From assembly GCA_023417265.1 (NCBI GenBank), contig JAEZFY010000354.1:1-14513 (forward strand): DNA of 14,513 bases, read 5' to 3'. This document shows positions 6,822-13,746 of the stretch, piece after piece (within the stretch, counting starts at the first letter, position 1; the number at the start of each line of letters is the position of its first letter). The translations under genes and the position numbers were made by a program. This DNA is from Actinomycetes bacterium. Lineage in GTDB: Bacteria > Actinomycetota > Acidimicrobiia > Acidimicrobiales > Ilumatobacteraceae. The notes under the pieces are model-generated. The model did not search any database. It worked only from the letters and a program-made list of their open reading frames with translations, and was not told the DNA's origin.

Positions 6822-7280
6822 TCAGCGTCCGTAGCGGTCGACTCGCTCCCACGGCCAGTCGGTGGCGATCCAGTCGGCGACCGCCTCGGCGAGCGGGCCG
6901 TCGAGCTCGGCCCGGTCGGCGCGCACCCACGACTGCACGGCCACGTCGTAGTCCGGCGACGACTTGGGGTAGAGGTACACGCACCCGATCACGTCGCCGT
7001 CGGCGGGGTCGAGCACGGTGAACGTGAAGCCCCGCCGAGCGGCGAAGTCGTCGGCGTGGCGGCGCAGGTCGATCAGGTTCTCGTCGGCCGTCATCCCGCC
7101 GATCGGTGGCCAGTCGCCATCGGGATAACCAGCGGTCGCGCGGATGTGGTCGATGCTCGACGTCCAGGCCGCCAAGTCGGCGGTGTTGTGCTGCGGGCCG
7201 AGCGGCTCCAACCGGAACTGCGCGGCGACCAGCTCGGGGGGCGGCTCGAAGTCGGCGGGGACGAACGGCTCGGCGGTCAC
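6822..7280 (-). CDS. GNAT-family N-acetyltransferase
   Basis: This 152-residue protein has the arrangement of a small GNAT acyl-CoA-dependent acetyltransferase. FRLEPLGPQHNTADLAAW begins the fold. FTFTVLDPADGDVIGCVYLYP gives the central strands and the motif A entry, and the C-terminal half includes a VQSWVRADRAELDGPLAEAV segment. The classical R/Q-x-x-G-x-G/A pyrophosphate loop is not obvious, so the acyl-CoA site looks divergent. The GTG at 7280 overlaps the stop of the upstream acyltransferase gene by 4 nt (GTGA), which fixes the start and indicates translational coupling as the last gene of the acyltransferase operon. The acceptor is unknown. Confidence 0.75.
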   Translation of the reverse strand: MTAEPFVPADFEPPPELVAAQFRLEPLGPQHNTADLAAWTSSIDHIRATAGYPDGDWPPIGGMTADENLIDLRRHADDFAARRGFTFTVLDPADGDVIGCVYLYPKSSPDYDVAVQSWVRADRAELDGPLAEAVADWIATDWPWERVDRYGR

Positions 7281-8752
7281 CCGGCGAGCGTACGCACGCT
7301 CGCCATGGCAGGACGAGCAGCTTGTTCGGCGAGTTCCGAGAGCGTCGCCAACTCGGCTTCGATCGCGGCGGCCATGCCGTTCAGGTCGGTGACCGAGTCG
7401 CGGTCGCCGGTGAGCCCGAAGGCGACGTGTCCGTCGTACGACATCACCGCCACGCCGATCCGCAGGCCCTCGCTGACCGGCACGAAGGGCCAGTACTCCA
7501 GCATCTGTCGACCCATCGCGTAGAGGGGCAGTTGCGGCCCGGGAACGTTGGTGACGACGGTGTGCAGGAGGTGTTGTGGCAGCAGGTGCATCGCCCGCAT
7601 CGTGGTCTTGATCGTCGTCGCCACGATCGGCGCGGGCAGCACCGTCAATGCGTCGAACGCGGCGCCAGCGGCCTCGCTCTGGTGCGAACGCTTGAGCGCC
7701 CCCATCTGGGCGGTGATCGAACGTGCCCGTTCGCGCGGGTCGGCGCAGCCGATCGGAAGTTCGGCGATCATCAGCGCCACTTGGTTGTTGGTCGTGCGGT
7801 CGCCCGGCCGGCGCCGCGACACGGGGACGAGCGCGCGCATGACGTCGCCGGAAGCGATCGCGTCGCCGCGGTCGAGCAGGTAGCAGCGGAAGGCGGCCGT
7901 GACGGCGGCGAGGACGACGTCGTTCACCGATCCGCCGAGCGCCGCCCGGATCGCCTTGAGGTCGGCCAGCTCGGTACGGGCGACGACCCACGTGCGCTGG
8001 CGCCCGATCAGGCCCTCGGTGGCGCGGTGGGGGGCGGGGCGGGCGATCCGTTCGGCGAGCGATGCCAAGCCGGCGGCGCTGCACGCCATCGCCCGCCACA
8101 CCCGCGCGGGATGACGCAACTCGCCCGCCAGGGCGCTCGCCGCGCGCGCCGGCCGCAACGCCATCTGCGCCACCGCGTCGAGGGCCAGCGCGGTGGCCGT
8201 CGGGGCCGGCGCGGGCTGCCACTCGCCGGCGGTGGTCCGTTGGCGCCCGAGCGGCCGGGGCTGCTCATCGAGCAGCGCCGTCATCAAGCCGGTGCCGGCG
8301 ATCCCGTCGACCATGCAGTGGTGCACCTTCGAGACCAGCGCCCACCGGTCGTCAGCCAGGCCGGTGACCAACCACATCTCCCACAGTGGGCGCCGGCGGT
8401 CGAGTTCCTCGGCCATCAACCGCCCGACCAGCCGCTCGAGCGCTTCCTGATCGCTCACGTGACCGGCCGGCTGGTCACGGCCCCGGTCGAGGGCCGTGCG
8501 GCGGACGTGGGCGCGGAGGTCGAAGGCCGGGTCGTCGACCCACACCGGGTGGCCGAGTCCGCCGGGCACCAGCTGGGCCCCCTGGCGATAGCGCGGCAGC
8601 TGGTCGAGCCGAGCTGCCACCATCGCGACGACGTCGGCAAGTGTCGGGGCCGGGCCCGCGAACACGGCGCACGAGCCGATGTGGAAGTGCGATGTGCCGT
8701 CCTCGGCGTACAGGAAGGCGGCATCGACAGGGCTCATCCGGTCGACTGGCAT
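7277..8752 (-). CDS. WS/DGAT-type O-acyltransferase (first paralogue)
   Basis: This is a wax ester synthase/diacylglycerol acyltransferase, 491 residues, the usual family size. It should transfer acyl groups from acyl-CoA to long-chain alcohols or diacylglycerol to make storage lipid at the membrane. The N-terminus MSPVDAAFLYAE is typical. The catalytic HHxxxDG motif is intact as HHCMVDG (144-150), preceded by RPLWEMWLV (121-129). SVNDVVLAAV (275-284) is the conserved ND motif, and ALVPVSRRR follows. The ATG at 8752 lies 1 nt beyond the TGA of the preceding WS/DGAT gene; the Met at residue 6 is an alternative start. It is translationally linked on both sides. Substrate choice cannot be read from sequence alone. 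Confidence 0.9.
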   Translation of the reverse strand: MPVDRMSPVDAAFLYAEDGTSHFHIGSCAVFAGPAPTLADVVAMVAARLDQLPRYRQGAQLVPGGLGHPVWVDDPAFDLRAHVRRTALDRGRDQPAGHVSDQEALERLVGRLMAEELDRRRPLWEMWLVTGLADDRWALVSKVHHCMVDGIAGTGLMTALLDEQPRPLGRQRTTAGEWQPAPAPTATALALDAVAQMALRPARAASALAGELRHPARVWRAMACSAAGLASLAERIARPAPHRATEGLIGRQRTWVVARTELADLKAIRAALGGSVNDVVLAAVTAAFRCYLLDRGDAIASGDVMRALVPVSRRRPGDRTTNNQVALMIAELPIGCADPRERARSITAQMGALKRSHQSEAAGAAFDALTVLPAPIVATTIKTTMRAMHLLPQHLLHTVVTNVPGPQLPLYAMGRQMLEYWPFVPVSEGLRIGVAVMSYDGHVAFGLTGDRDSVTDLNGMAAAIEAELATLSELAEQAARPAMASVRTLAG

Positions 8753-8753
8753 C

Positions 8754-10130
8754 TCAGTTACCCCCGCTGGCGATCACCCGGTCGAAGGCCGCCCGCAGGC
8801 ACCCGACCAGCAGTTCCGGATCGGGCACCGCCTCGCAATCGATGTTCACACCGATCGAGCAGTGCGCGGTGTGCGACAGGAGGGCGATGCTCAGCGCCGC
8901 TCCCGAGGGCGGCGCAAACGGCAGGATGCCGGTGACCTCGGCCCCGGCGAACCAGGCCCGCTCGGTGAGCCCGGGCACGTTGGTGGCGACCAGATCGATC
9001 GCCTTGAGCATCGAGCCGAACACTGCCGTGCTGGCCGCGACCGGCAAGGCGTTGAGTACACCGGCGACGACGTCGGTGAGCGGCAGCGCCGGCTCGCTGC
9101 GCCAGGCCCGGGTCAGCACGCCGATCCGGCCGATCTGCTCGCTCGGGTCGGCGTCGACGACCGGCAGCGTGAAGCGGGCCGGGGTGAAGCGGTTGCTGCC
9201 GGCCCGGTCGCCGGGGCGGCGCGTGCTGATCGGCATCGTCACCCGCAAGGCGTCGAGTTCCGCGGCGTGGGCCCGGTGATAGGCGACCATTCCGCCGACG
9301 ATCCCGGCCAGGAAGGCGTCGTTCAACGATCCGCCGGCGGCGTGCCCGGCGGCCCGCAGGTCGTCGGTGGCGACGTCGAAGGAGTCGAGCCAACGCGACA
9401 ACCCGCGGTTGCGCATCACCGGCGAGTGCGGGTGGCGGGCAGGAGCGACGAGTTTGCCGATCGACCGCGCCGCGCCCCAGGCCGAGCCGGCCACGCCCAG
9501 CGGGTCGATCACCGCGCGGACCGCGAGCGCGGGGGTCGCAGCGGCGAGCGACACCGCCCGGTCGGTCGCGCTGGGGCCGCGGCGACGGCGAGCGGGCACG
9601 CCAGGCGGTCCGTCGTCGACCGCAGCAGCGTCCGGGTCGTCGTCGAACAACATGCGCGACAGGCCGACCGCGCCGACACCGTCGGTGAACGAATGGTGGA
9701 CCTTCTGGATCACCGCCGCGGTGCCGTCGGCGAACCCTTCGACCACCGTGAACTCCCACGGTGCGCGGGCTTTGTCGAACGGCGTGGCGGCGATCGTGCC
9801 GGCGAGGTCGAGCAGGGCCCGCCGATCGGCCGGGGCCGGCAAGATCACCCGGCGGAGATGCATCCCGAGATCGAAGTGTTCATCCTCGCGCCACTGCCAC
9901 GGGCGCAGCGGCAGGGTCGGCGGAACCACCCGCTGACGCAGCCGAGGCACGCGCGTGCACGCTGCCAGCACACGCTCGCGGACACGAATCCAATCGGGCG
10001 CCCGGTCGAGCAGGGTGACGGCGACGATCGTCGTCCGCAAGCTCGGGTCGCGCTCGATGTTCCACAGCAGGGCGTCGGACGCACTGAGCTGCGGCGACAG
10101 CGTCGGAGGAGGACACGTGTCGATGACCAC
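8754..10130 (-). CDS. WS/DGAT-type O-acyltransferase (second paralogue)
   Basis: This is a second WS/DGAT-family acyltransferase, 458 residues from the GTG at 10130, where the protein begins just before the family core (LSASDALLWNIE). The active-site motif is HHSFTDG (145-151), with the upstream PWEFTVVEGF segment, a SLNDAFLAGI motif (268-277) and MPISTRRPGDRAGSNRF. It is only distantly similar to the next gene, so the pair is an old duplication or two separate acquisitions rather than a recent copy. The frame is open well upstream, but that part is Arg-rich and overlaps the neighbouring gene. A weak GATCCT hexamer 6 nt before the GTG could be a leaderless -10. Lipid storage is the likely role; exact acceptor unknown. 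Confidence 0.88.
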   Translation of the reverse strand: MVIDTCPPPTLSPQLSASDALLWNIERDPSLRTTIVAVTLLDRAPDWIRVRERVLAACTRVPRLRQRVVPPTLPLRPWQWREDEHFDLGMHLRRVILPAPADRRALLDLAGTIAATPFDKARAPWEFTVVEGFADGTAAVIQKVHHSFTDGVGAVGLSRMLFDDDPDAAAVDDGPPGVPARRRRGPSATDRAVSLAAATPALAVRAVIDPLGVAGSAWGAARSIGKLVAPARHPHSPVMRNRGLSRWLDSFDVATDDLRAAGHAAGGSLNDAFLAGIVGGMVAYHRAHAAELDALRVTMPISTRRPGDRAGSNRFTPARFTLPVVDADPSEQIGRIGVLTRAWRSEPALPLTDVVAGVLNALPVAASTAVFGSMLKAIDLVATNVPGLTERAWFAGAEVTGILPFAPPSGAALSIALLSHTAHCSIGVNIDCEAVPDPELLVGCLRAAFDRVIASGGN

Positions 10131-10225
10131 ACTGCCAGGATCTGCCGTGCGCGGCCCGCGGACTAGAGCCGTTGGACCCACTCCGGTCGGGCGACGTCTC
10201 CGGTTGTCAGCCCACGCAGTCAGGG
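10131..10225. other. 95-bp gap before the second WS/DGAT gene
   Basis: This is the only sizeable gap inside the minus-strand acyltransferase/RIO block. It contains a tight palindrome CGCGG-C-CCGCG at 10150-10160 and no open frame worth calling. It may carry a separate promoter for the acyltransferase pair, so the RIO and WS/DGAT genes may be two transcription units. Confidence 0.4.
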
Positions 10226-10582
10226 TTACGTGATGCCGGCGGTGCGATCGAGGGCCTGGAGCAGGTCGTGGGCGGCCAACTCGACGGCCTTGTGCCGCCA
10301 CTCCGAGGCGCGGTAGACGCACGCGATCAGGCCGCTGCGATGGACCCGCCGGAAGTCGCCGTACACGAACGCGTAGCGGGCCTTGGTGCCCTCGTTGGCG
10401 CCATCGGTGAGGCCGAGATGCCAGGCGGCGTAGTCGTCCCACGCGTGCCGCTCCAGGAACGCGTTCTGCTCGTCGGCACCCGGCTGCACGGCCCCCCAGT
10501 CGCTGTCGAGCACGTACTGGCGGGCCTCGATCAACTGCCGGGCCCGGGCGACGGCGGCGTCGTTGAGCAGGTACCGGGCCAT
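10226..10582 (-). CDS. Conserved actinobacterial protein of unknown function
   Basis: This 118-residue soluble protein has no catalytic motif I recognise. It has an N-terminal helix (MARYLLNDAAVARARQLIEAR), a central DDYAAWHLGLTDGANEGTKARYAF region, then VYGDFRRVHRSGLIACVYRASEWRHKAVELAAHDLL. From memory, similar short proteins of unknown function with this GLIACVYRAxEWRHK stretch are widespread in actinobacteria. The ATG at 10582 begins at the usual family N-terminus and has GGGAAG about 9 nt upstream. The alternative GTG at 10633 overlaps the RIO-kinase stop by 4 nt (GTGA) and would add 17 residues. It is the second gene of the RIO operon, so a link to the kinase is plausible but untested. 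Confidence 0.75.
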   Translation of the reverse strand: MARYLLNDAAVARARQLIEARQYVLDSDWGAVQPGADEQNAFLERHAWDDYAAWHLGLTDGANEGTKARYAFVYGDFRRVHRSGLIACVYRASEWRHKAVELAAHDLLQALDRTAGIT

Positions 10583-10629
10583 GCCCTGACGCTTCCCGGT
10601 CGCCGCCCGAGCCAATCGCCCGGCGCCGG

Positions 10630-11535
10630 TCACGTGGCCAGGTCGAGCAGGTCGTGGTACAGCGCGAGCGAGTCGGCGGCGACGCCGCGCGCCCGGAACC
10701 AGGCGGTGATGTTGTCGCAGTCGCGGCGGAGGAACTCGAACCCCTGCGGGTTGCCGACCACGTCGACCACTTGGGGGAGGTCGATCAGGACCACCCGGTC
10801 GCCCGAGACCAGCACGTTGTAGGCCGACAGGTCGCCGTGAGCCAGGCCCTCACCCGCGAGCACGCCCAAGCCGTCGACCAGCTGCTCGTACCAGCGTCGG
10901 GCGGTGACCGGGTCGGGGCGGGTCTCGGCCAGCCGCGGCGCAGCGACGCCGTCGCCGCCGATGAACTCCATCATCAGCTCGGTCCCGTACAGCTGCACGG
11001 GGTACGGCACCGGTGCACCAGCGGCCCACAGCCGGCCGAGCACGGCGAACTCGGCGTGGGCCCACTGGTCGGCGATCAAGTCCTTGCCGAACTCGGTGCG
11101 CGTGCGCATCGCCCGCATCTCCCGGCTCTTGCGCACCCGGCGCCCCTCGAGGTACGCCGCGTCACGATGGAACAGGCGGTGCTCGTGGGGTCGGTAGCGC
11201 TTGGCGGCGAGCAGGCACGTGCGGACGTCGCCGTCGGGGTCGCCGACATCAGTGGGCACGGCCCGGCGGACGAGCGAGAGCTCGGCCTCCTTGCCGGTCT
11301 TGACGACCCCGAGGTCGACGTCGACCGCCCGCGGGTCGGTGACCACCCAAGGCGGCACGGGCACCGGTCCGCGCGTGGCGTGCCGGTACGTCGACCAGGC
11401 GACGTCGTCAGCGGGCGTGTCGGTGTCGGTTGCCGCGGTCGGGCGCGGCGGGCGCGAGCGCGGCTCGTGTTCGGGTTGCCAGGCGTCGTCGTCGAAACGG
11501 CGCTGGCGGGGACGGGTGCTGCGGCGTGCAGCCAT
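10630..11535 (-). CDS. RIO1-like atypical serine protein kinase
   Basis: This 301-residue protein resembles bacterial RIO1-type kinases. About 55 N-terminal residues are basic and low in complexity. The kinase core then shows the RIO-type phosphate loop VVKTGKEAEL (77-86), the probable ATP-binding Lys112 in AAKRY, the catalytic loop HGDLSAYNVLV (233-243, Asp235 and Asn240) and the metal-binding Asp252 in LIDLPQVVD. All key residues are present, so it should be active as a kinase or ATPase. Archaeal and eukaryotic RIO proteins act in small-ribosomal-subunit maturation; the bacterial role is not settled. The ATG at 11535 has GAGGAG (11548-11543 on the minus strand) 7 nt upstream. It heads an operon with the 118-residue gene and is preceded by a short ORF. 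Confidence 0.87.
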   Translation of the reverse strand: MAARRSTRPRQRRFDDDAWQPEHEPRSRPPRPTAATDTDTPADDVAWSTYRHATRGPVPVPPWVVTDPRAVDVDLGVVKTGKEAELSLVRRAVPTDVGDPDGDVRTCLLAAKRYRPHEHRLFHRDAAYLEGRRVRKSREMRAMRTRTEFGKDLIADQWAHAEFAVLGRLWAAGAPVPYPVQLYGTELMMEFIGGDGVAAPRLAETRPDPVTARRWYEQLVDGLGVLAGEGLAHGDLSAYNVLVSGDRVVLIDLPQVVDVVGNPQGFEFLRRDCDNITAWFRARGVAADSLALYHDLLDLAT

Positions 11536-11578
11536 CGGAGATCTCCTCGATGCGTGGCACCGGAAAACCGACGGCGAG

Positions 11579-11644
11579 TCAGCCGGTCGGCTCGGGCGGT
11601 GCCGGGGTGGCGAAGGACGCGTCGACAGGCGTGGTGACCGTCAT
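11579..11644 (-). CDS. Candidate 21-residue leader peptide upstream of the RIO kinase
   Basis: An ATG at 11644 opens a 21-codon frame ending in TGA at 11579. AAGGAG (11655-11650 on the minus strand) stands 5 nt before it, the best ribosome-binding site in the window. The peptide (MTVTTPVDASF, then ATPAPPEPTG) has 5 Thr and 5 Pro, no membrane segment and no Cys. The stop lies 43 nt before the RIO ATG. It may be a regulatory leader: a PPE stretch near its end can slow ribosomes. It could also be an independent small protein. Only the frame and site are seen; function is inferred. Confidence 0.5.
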   Translation of the reverse strand: MTVTTPVDASFATPAPPEPTG

Positions 11645-11728
11645 GGCTGCTCCTTCCCGCGCCCACAGCGCACTCGTGGCGCACCCGTGCGGTGCGACGG
11701 CGCCAACCTAACCACGCGCACCGGGGCG

Positions 11729-11734
11729 TACGGT
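11729..11734 (+). promoter_or_regulatory. Candidate leaderless -10 element of the flavin reductase gene
   Basis: TACGGT fits the actinobacterial TANNNT pattern and ends 7 nt before the ATG at 11742. No Shine-Dalgarno sequence is visible, which supports a leaderless message. The GTG at 11733 overlaps this hexamer and is therefore a less likely start. Confidence 0.4.
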
Positions 11735-11741
11735 GCCGGTT

Positions 11742-12239
11742 ATGGCGCTCGACGACGAACTGCTCAATCGCGTGACGTGGAAGATCCCCAACGCGCTCGC
11801 GCTCGTGGGGTCGCGGTCGGGCGACGAACGCAACGCGATGACGACCAGCTGGGTGACCCAGGTGGCGATGGAGCCGGTGCTGATCGCGGTCGGCGTCGAC
11901 AACGCCGCCGTCACGCGACGCCTGATCGCCGACGGGGGATCGTTCTCGGTGAACCTGTGGGACGCCACCGACACCCGCGTGTTCGTCAAGTTCTCGAAGC
12001 CGGCCCAGTACGCCGACGGCACGCTCAACGGCCGCCCTGTTCGCGACGAGGCGACCGGCGCGCCCGTGTTCGACGAGGCGATCGCCTGGCTCGACTGCGG
12101 CGTGCGCCACACGCTCGATCTCGGTAGTCACACCTTGTTCGTCGGCGAGGTGCTCGCGGCGGGCATCGCCGACGACGCCGCGCGGGCGGCGTCGATGGCC
12201 GACACCCGGATGAAGTACGGCGGGGTCAAGCGCCACTGA
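11742..12239 (+). CDS. Flavin reductase-like FMN-binding domain protein
   Basis: This 165-residue protein belongs to the flavin-reductase-like split-barrel family (HpaC/DIM6-NTAB type). Family signs are the N-terminal NALALVGSRSGDERNAMTTS segment, then SWVTQVAMEPVLIAVGVDN, then GSFSVNLWDATDTRVFVKFS, and a C-terminal HTLFVGEVLAAG strand. Such proteins bind FMN and either reduce free flavin with NAD(P)H for a partner oxygenase or act alone. The ATG at 11742 is preferred on the -10 spacing; GTG 11733 would add three residues. The gene is divergent from the RIO operon and is followed 44 nt later by an FAD oxidoreductase. Its partner enzyme is unknown. Confidence 0.85.
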   Translation: MALDDELLNRVTWKIPNALALVGSRSGDERNAMTTSWVTQVAMEPVLIAVGVDNAAVTRRLIADGGSFSVNLWDATDTRVFVKFSKPAQYADGTLNGRPVRDEATGAPVFDEAIAWLDCGVRHTLDLGSHTLFVGEVLAAGIADDAARAASMADTRMKYGGVKRH

Positions 12240-12271
12240 CAGCTCGCCCGGAGGTGCCCGGCCGCAGCCGT

Positions 12272-12277
12272 TAGCGT
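12272..12277 (+). promoter_or_regulatory. Candidate leaderless -10 element of the FAD oxidoreductase gene
   Basis: TAGCGT matches TANNNT and ends 6 nt before the ATG at 12284. No ribosome-binding site lies at usable distance. This suggests that the gene has its own promoter despite being only 44 nt after its neighbour. Confidence 0.4.
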
Positions 12278-12283
12278 GCCGGA

Positions 12284-13696
12284 ATGGCGAACCCCGACGT
12301 GTACGTGGTGGGTTCCGGGCCGAACGGGCTCACCGCCGCGGTCGTGCTGGCGATGGCCGGGCGCCGCGTGCACGTGCTCGAAGCGGGCACCACACCGGGC
12401 GGTGGCACGCGCTCGCGGGAGCTGATCGAAGCGGGCACACGCCACGACGTGTGCTCGGCGGTGCACCCCCTCGGACTCGCCTCGCCGGCGCTGCGCGACC
12501 TGCCGCTCGGCGAGCACGGCCTCGAATGGGTCCACCCGGACATCGAACTCGCCCACGTCGTCGACGGGGGCGCGAGCTTCCTGCACCGCGACCTCGCGGC
12601 AACTGCGGCAGGGCTCGGCCGCGACGGCGACGCGTGGCGCCGCGCGTTCGCCCCGCTCGTCGACGCCGGCGGCGAGCTCGTCGACTCGTTGCTGTCGCCA
12701 CTGTCGCTCCCACGCCACCCGATCCACCTCGCCCGCTACGGGCTGGCCGGGCTGCAGCCGGCCACCCGCTGGGGACGGCGGTTCCGCAGCGATGCCGCGA
12801 GCGGGCTCTTCGGCGGGCTCGCCGCGCACGCGATCCTGCCGCTCTCGGCGCCGATCACCACGGGCTACGGGCTGCTGCTCGGCATGCTCGGCCACCACGT
12901 CGGCTGGCCGCTCGCCAAGGGTGGCTCGCAGGCGATCGCCGACGCGCTCGTCGGCCTGCTCGCGGCCCACGGCGGCAGCGTCGAGTGCGGGGTCACCGTC
13001 ACGTCGCTGGCCGACCTTCCCGCCGGCCCCGTCGTCGTGCTCGACGTCACCCCGCGCCAGTTGCTGGCGCTCGCCGGCGGCCGCTTGCCCGAGCGTTACG
13101 CCCGCAAGCTCGCCGGCTACCGGCACGGATCGGGCGTGTTCAAGGTCGACTACCTGCTGCGCGAGCCGATTCCATGGGCGGCACCCGACGTCGGCCGGGC
13201 TGGCACCGTGCACGTCGGCGGCGGGCTCGCCGAAATCGCCCGCGCCGAGGCCGCCGTCGCTGCCGGCCGCCACCCCGAGCGCCCGTTCGTGCTGCTCACC
13301 CAACCGACCCAAGCCGACCCCAGCCGATCGTCGACCGGGCGTCACGTCGCCTGGGCCTACTGCCACGTACCCCACGGCTCGGGCGTCGACATGACCGCCC
13401 GCATCGACGCCCAGATCGAACGCTTCGCGCCTGGGTTCGGTGACGTCGTCGTCGCCCGCCACACGATGGGACCGGCCGCGATCGAGGCCTACAACGCCAA
13501 CAACATCGGCGGCGATGTCGCCGCCGGTGCCGGTGACGTCCGCCAGTTCCTGGCCCGCCCGATGCTGGCCCGGCACCCGTGGCGCACCGCCCTACCGGGC
13601 GTGTACCTGTGCTCGGCGGCCACGCCCCCCGGGCCGGGCGTGCACGGAATGTGCGGTTGGCACGCCGCCCGGACGGTGCTCGCCGACCAGCGTTGA
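12284..13696 (+). CDS. CrtI/PYROXD2-like FAD-dependent oxidoreductase
   Basis: This 470-residue flavoprotein has an N-terminal Rossmann fold with GSGPNG (10-15) and Glu33 at the end of the second strand (VHVLEAG) for FAD binding, followed by the TPGGGTRS motif typical of phytoene-desaturase-like amine oxidoreductases. The C-terminal FAD-contacting motif is GVYLCSAATPPGPGVHGMCGWHAA. These features place it with the CrtI/PYROXD2 group of NAD(P)/FAD oxidoreductases. Many such genes are labelled phytoene desaturase, but no other carotenoid gene is nearby, so that name would be unsafe. The ATG at 12284 directly precedes the Rossmann strand and fits a leaderless promoter. Substrate unknown. Confidence 0.85.
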   Translation: MANPDVYVVGSGPNGLTAAVVLAMAGRRVHVLEAGTTPGGGTRSRELIEAGTRHDVCSAVHPLGLASPALRDLPLGEHGLEWVHPDIELAHVVDGGASFLHRDLAATAAGLGRDGDAWRRAFAPLVDAGGELVDSLLSPLSLPRHPIHLARYGLAGLQPATRWGRRFRSDAASGLFGGLAAHAILPLSAPITTGYGLLLGMLGHHVGWPLAKGGSQAIADALVGLLAAHGGSVECGVTVTSLADLPAGPVVVLDVTPRQLLALAGGRLPERYARKLAGYRHGSGVFKVDYLLREPIPWAAPDVGRAGTVHVGGGLAEIARAEAAVAAGRHPERPFVLLTQPTQADPSRSSTGRHVAWAYCHVPHGSGVDMTARIDAQIERFAPGFGDVVVARHTMGPAAIEAYNANNIGGDVAAGAGDVRQFLARPMLARHPWRTALPGVYLCSAATPPGPGVHGMCGWHAARTVLADQR

Positions 13697-13746
13697 GCTC
13701 ACCAAATCGATTGCCGTCGCAACCGCGCTGTGCCAACCTCGCCGGC

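Noticed and set aside
7106..10166. Two overlapping long plus-strand frames (609 and 495 codons) opposite the acyltransferases
   Set aside because: The minus strand carries full-length WS/DGAT genes with catalytic motifs. These plus-strand frames are compositional shadows.
12128..13576. Minus-strand frame of 482 codons opposite the FAD oxidoreductase
   Set aside because: The plus strand has the Rossmann and C-terminal FAD motifs. The minus translation is Arg/Gly/Val repeats with no fold signature.
12284..13696. Calling the FAD oxidoreductase a carotenoid phytoene desaturase
   Set aside because: Only the general CrtI/PYROXD2 fold is supported. There is no phytoene synthase or other carotenoid gene in the window.
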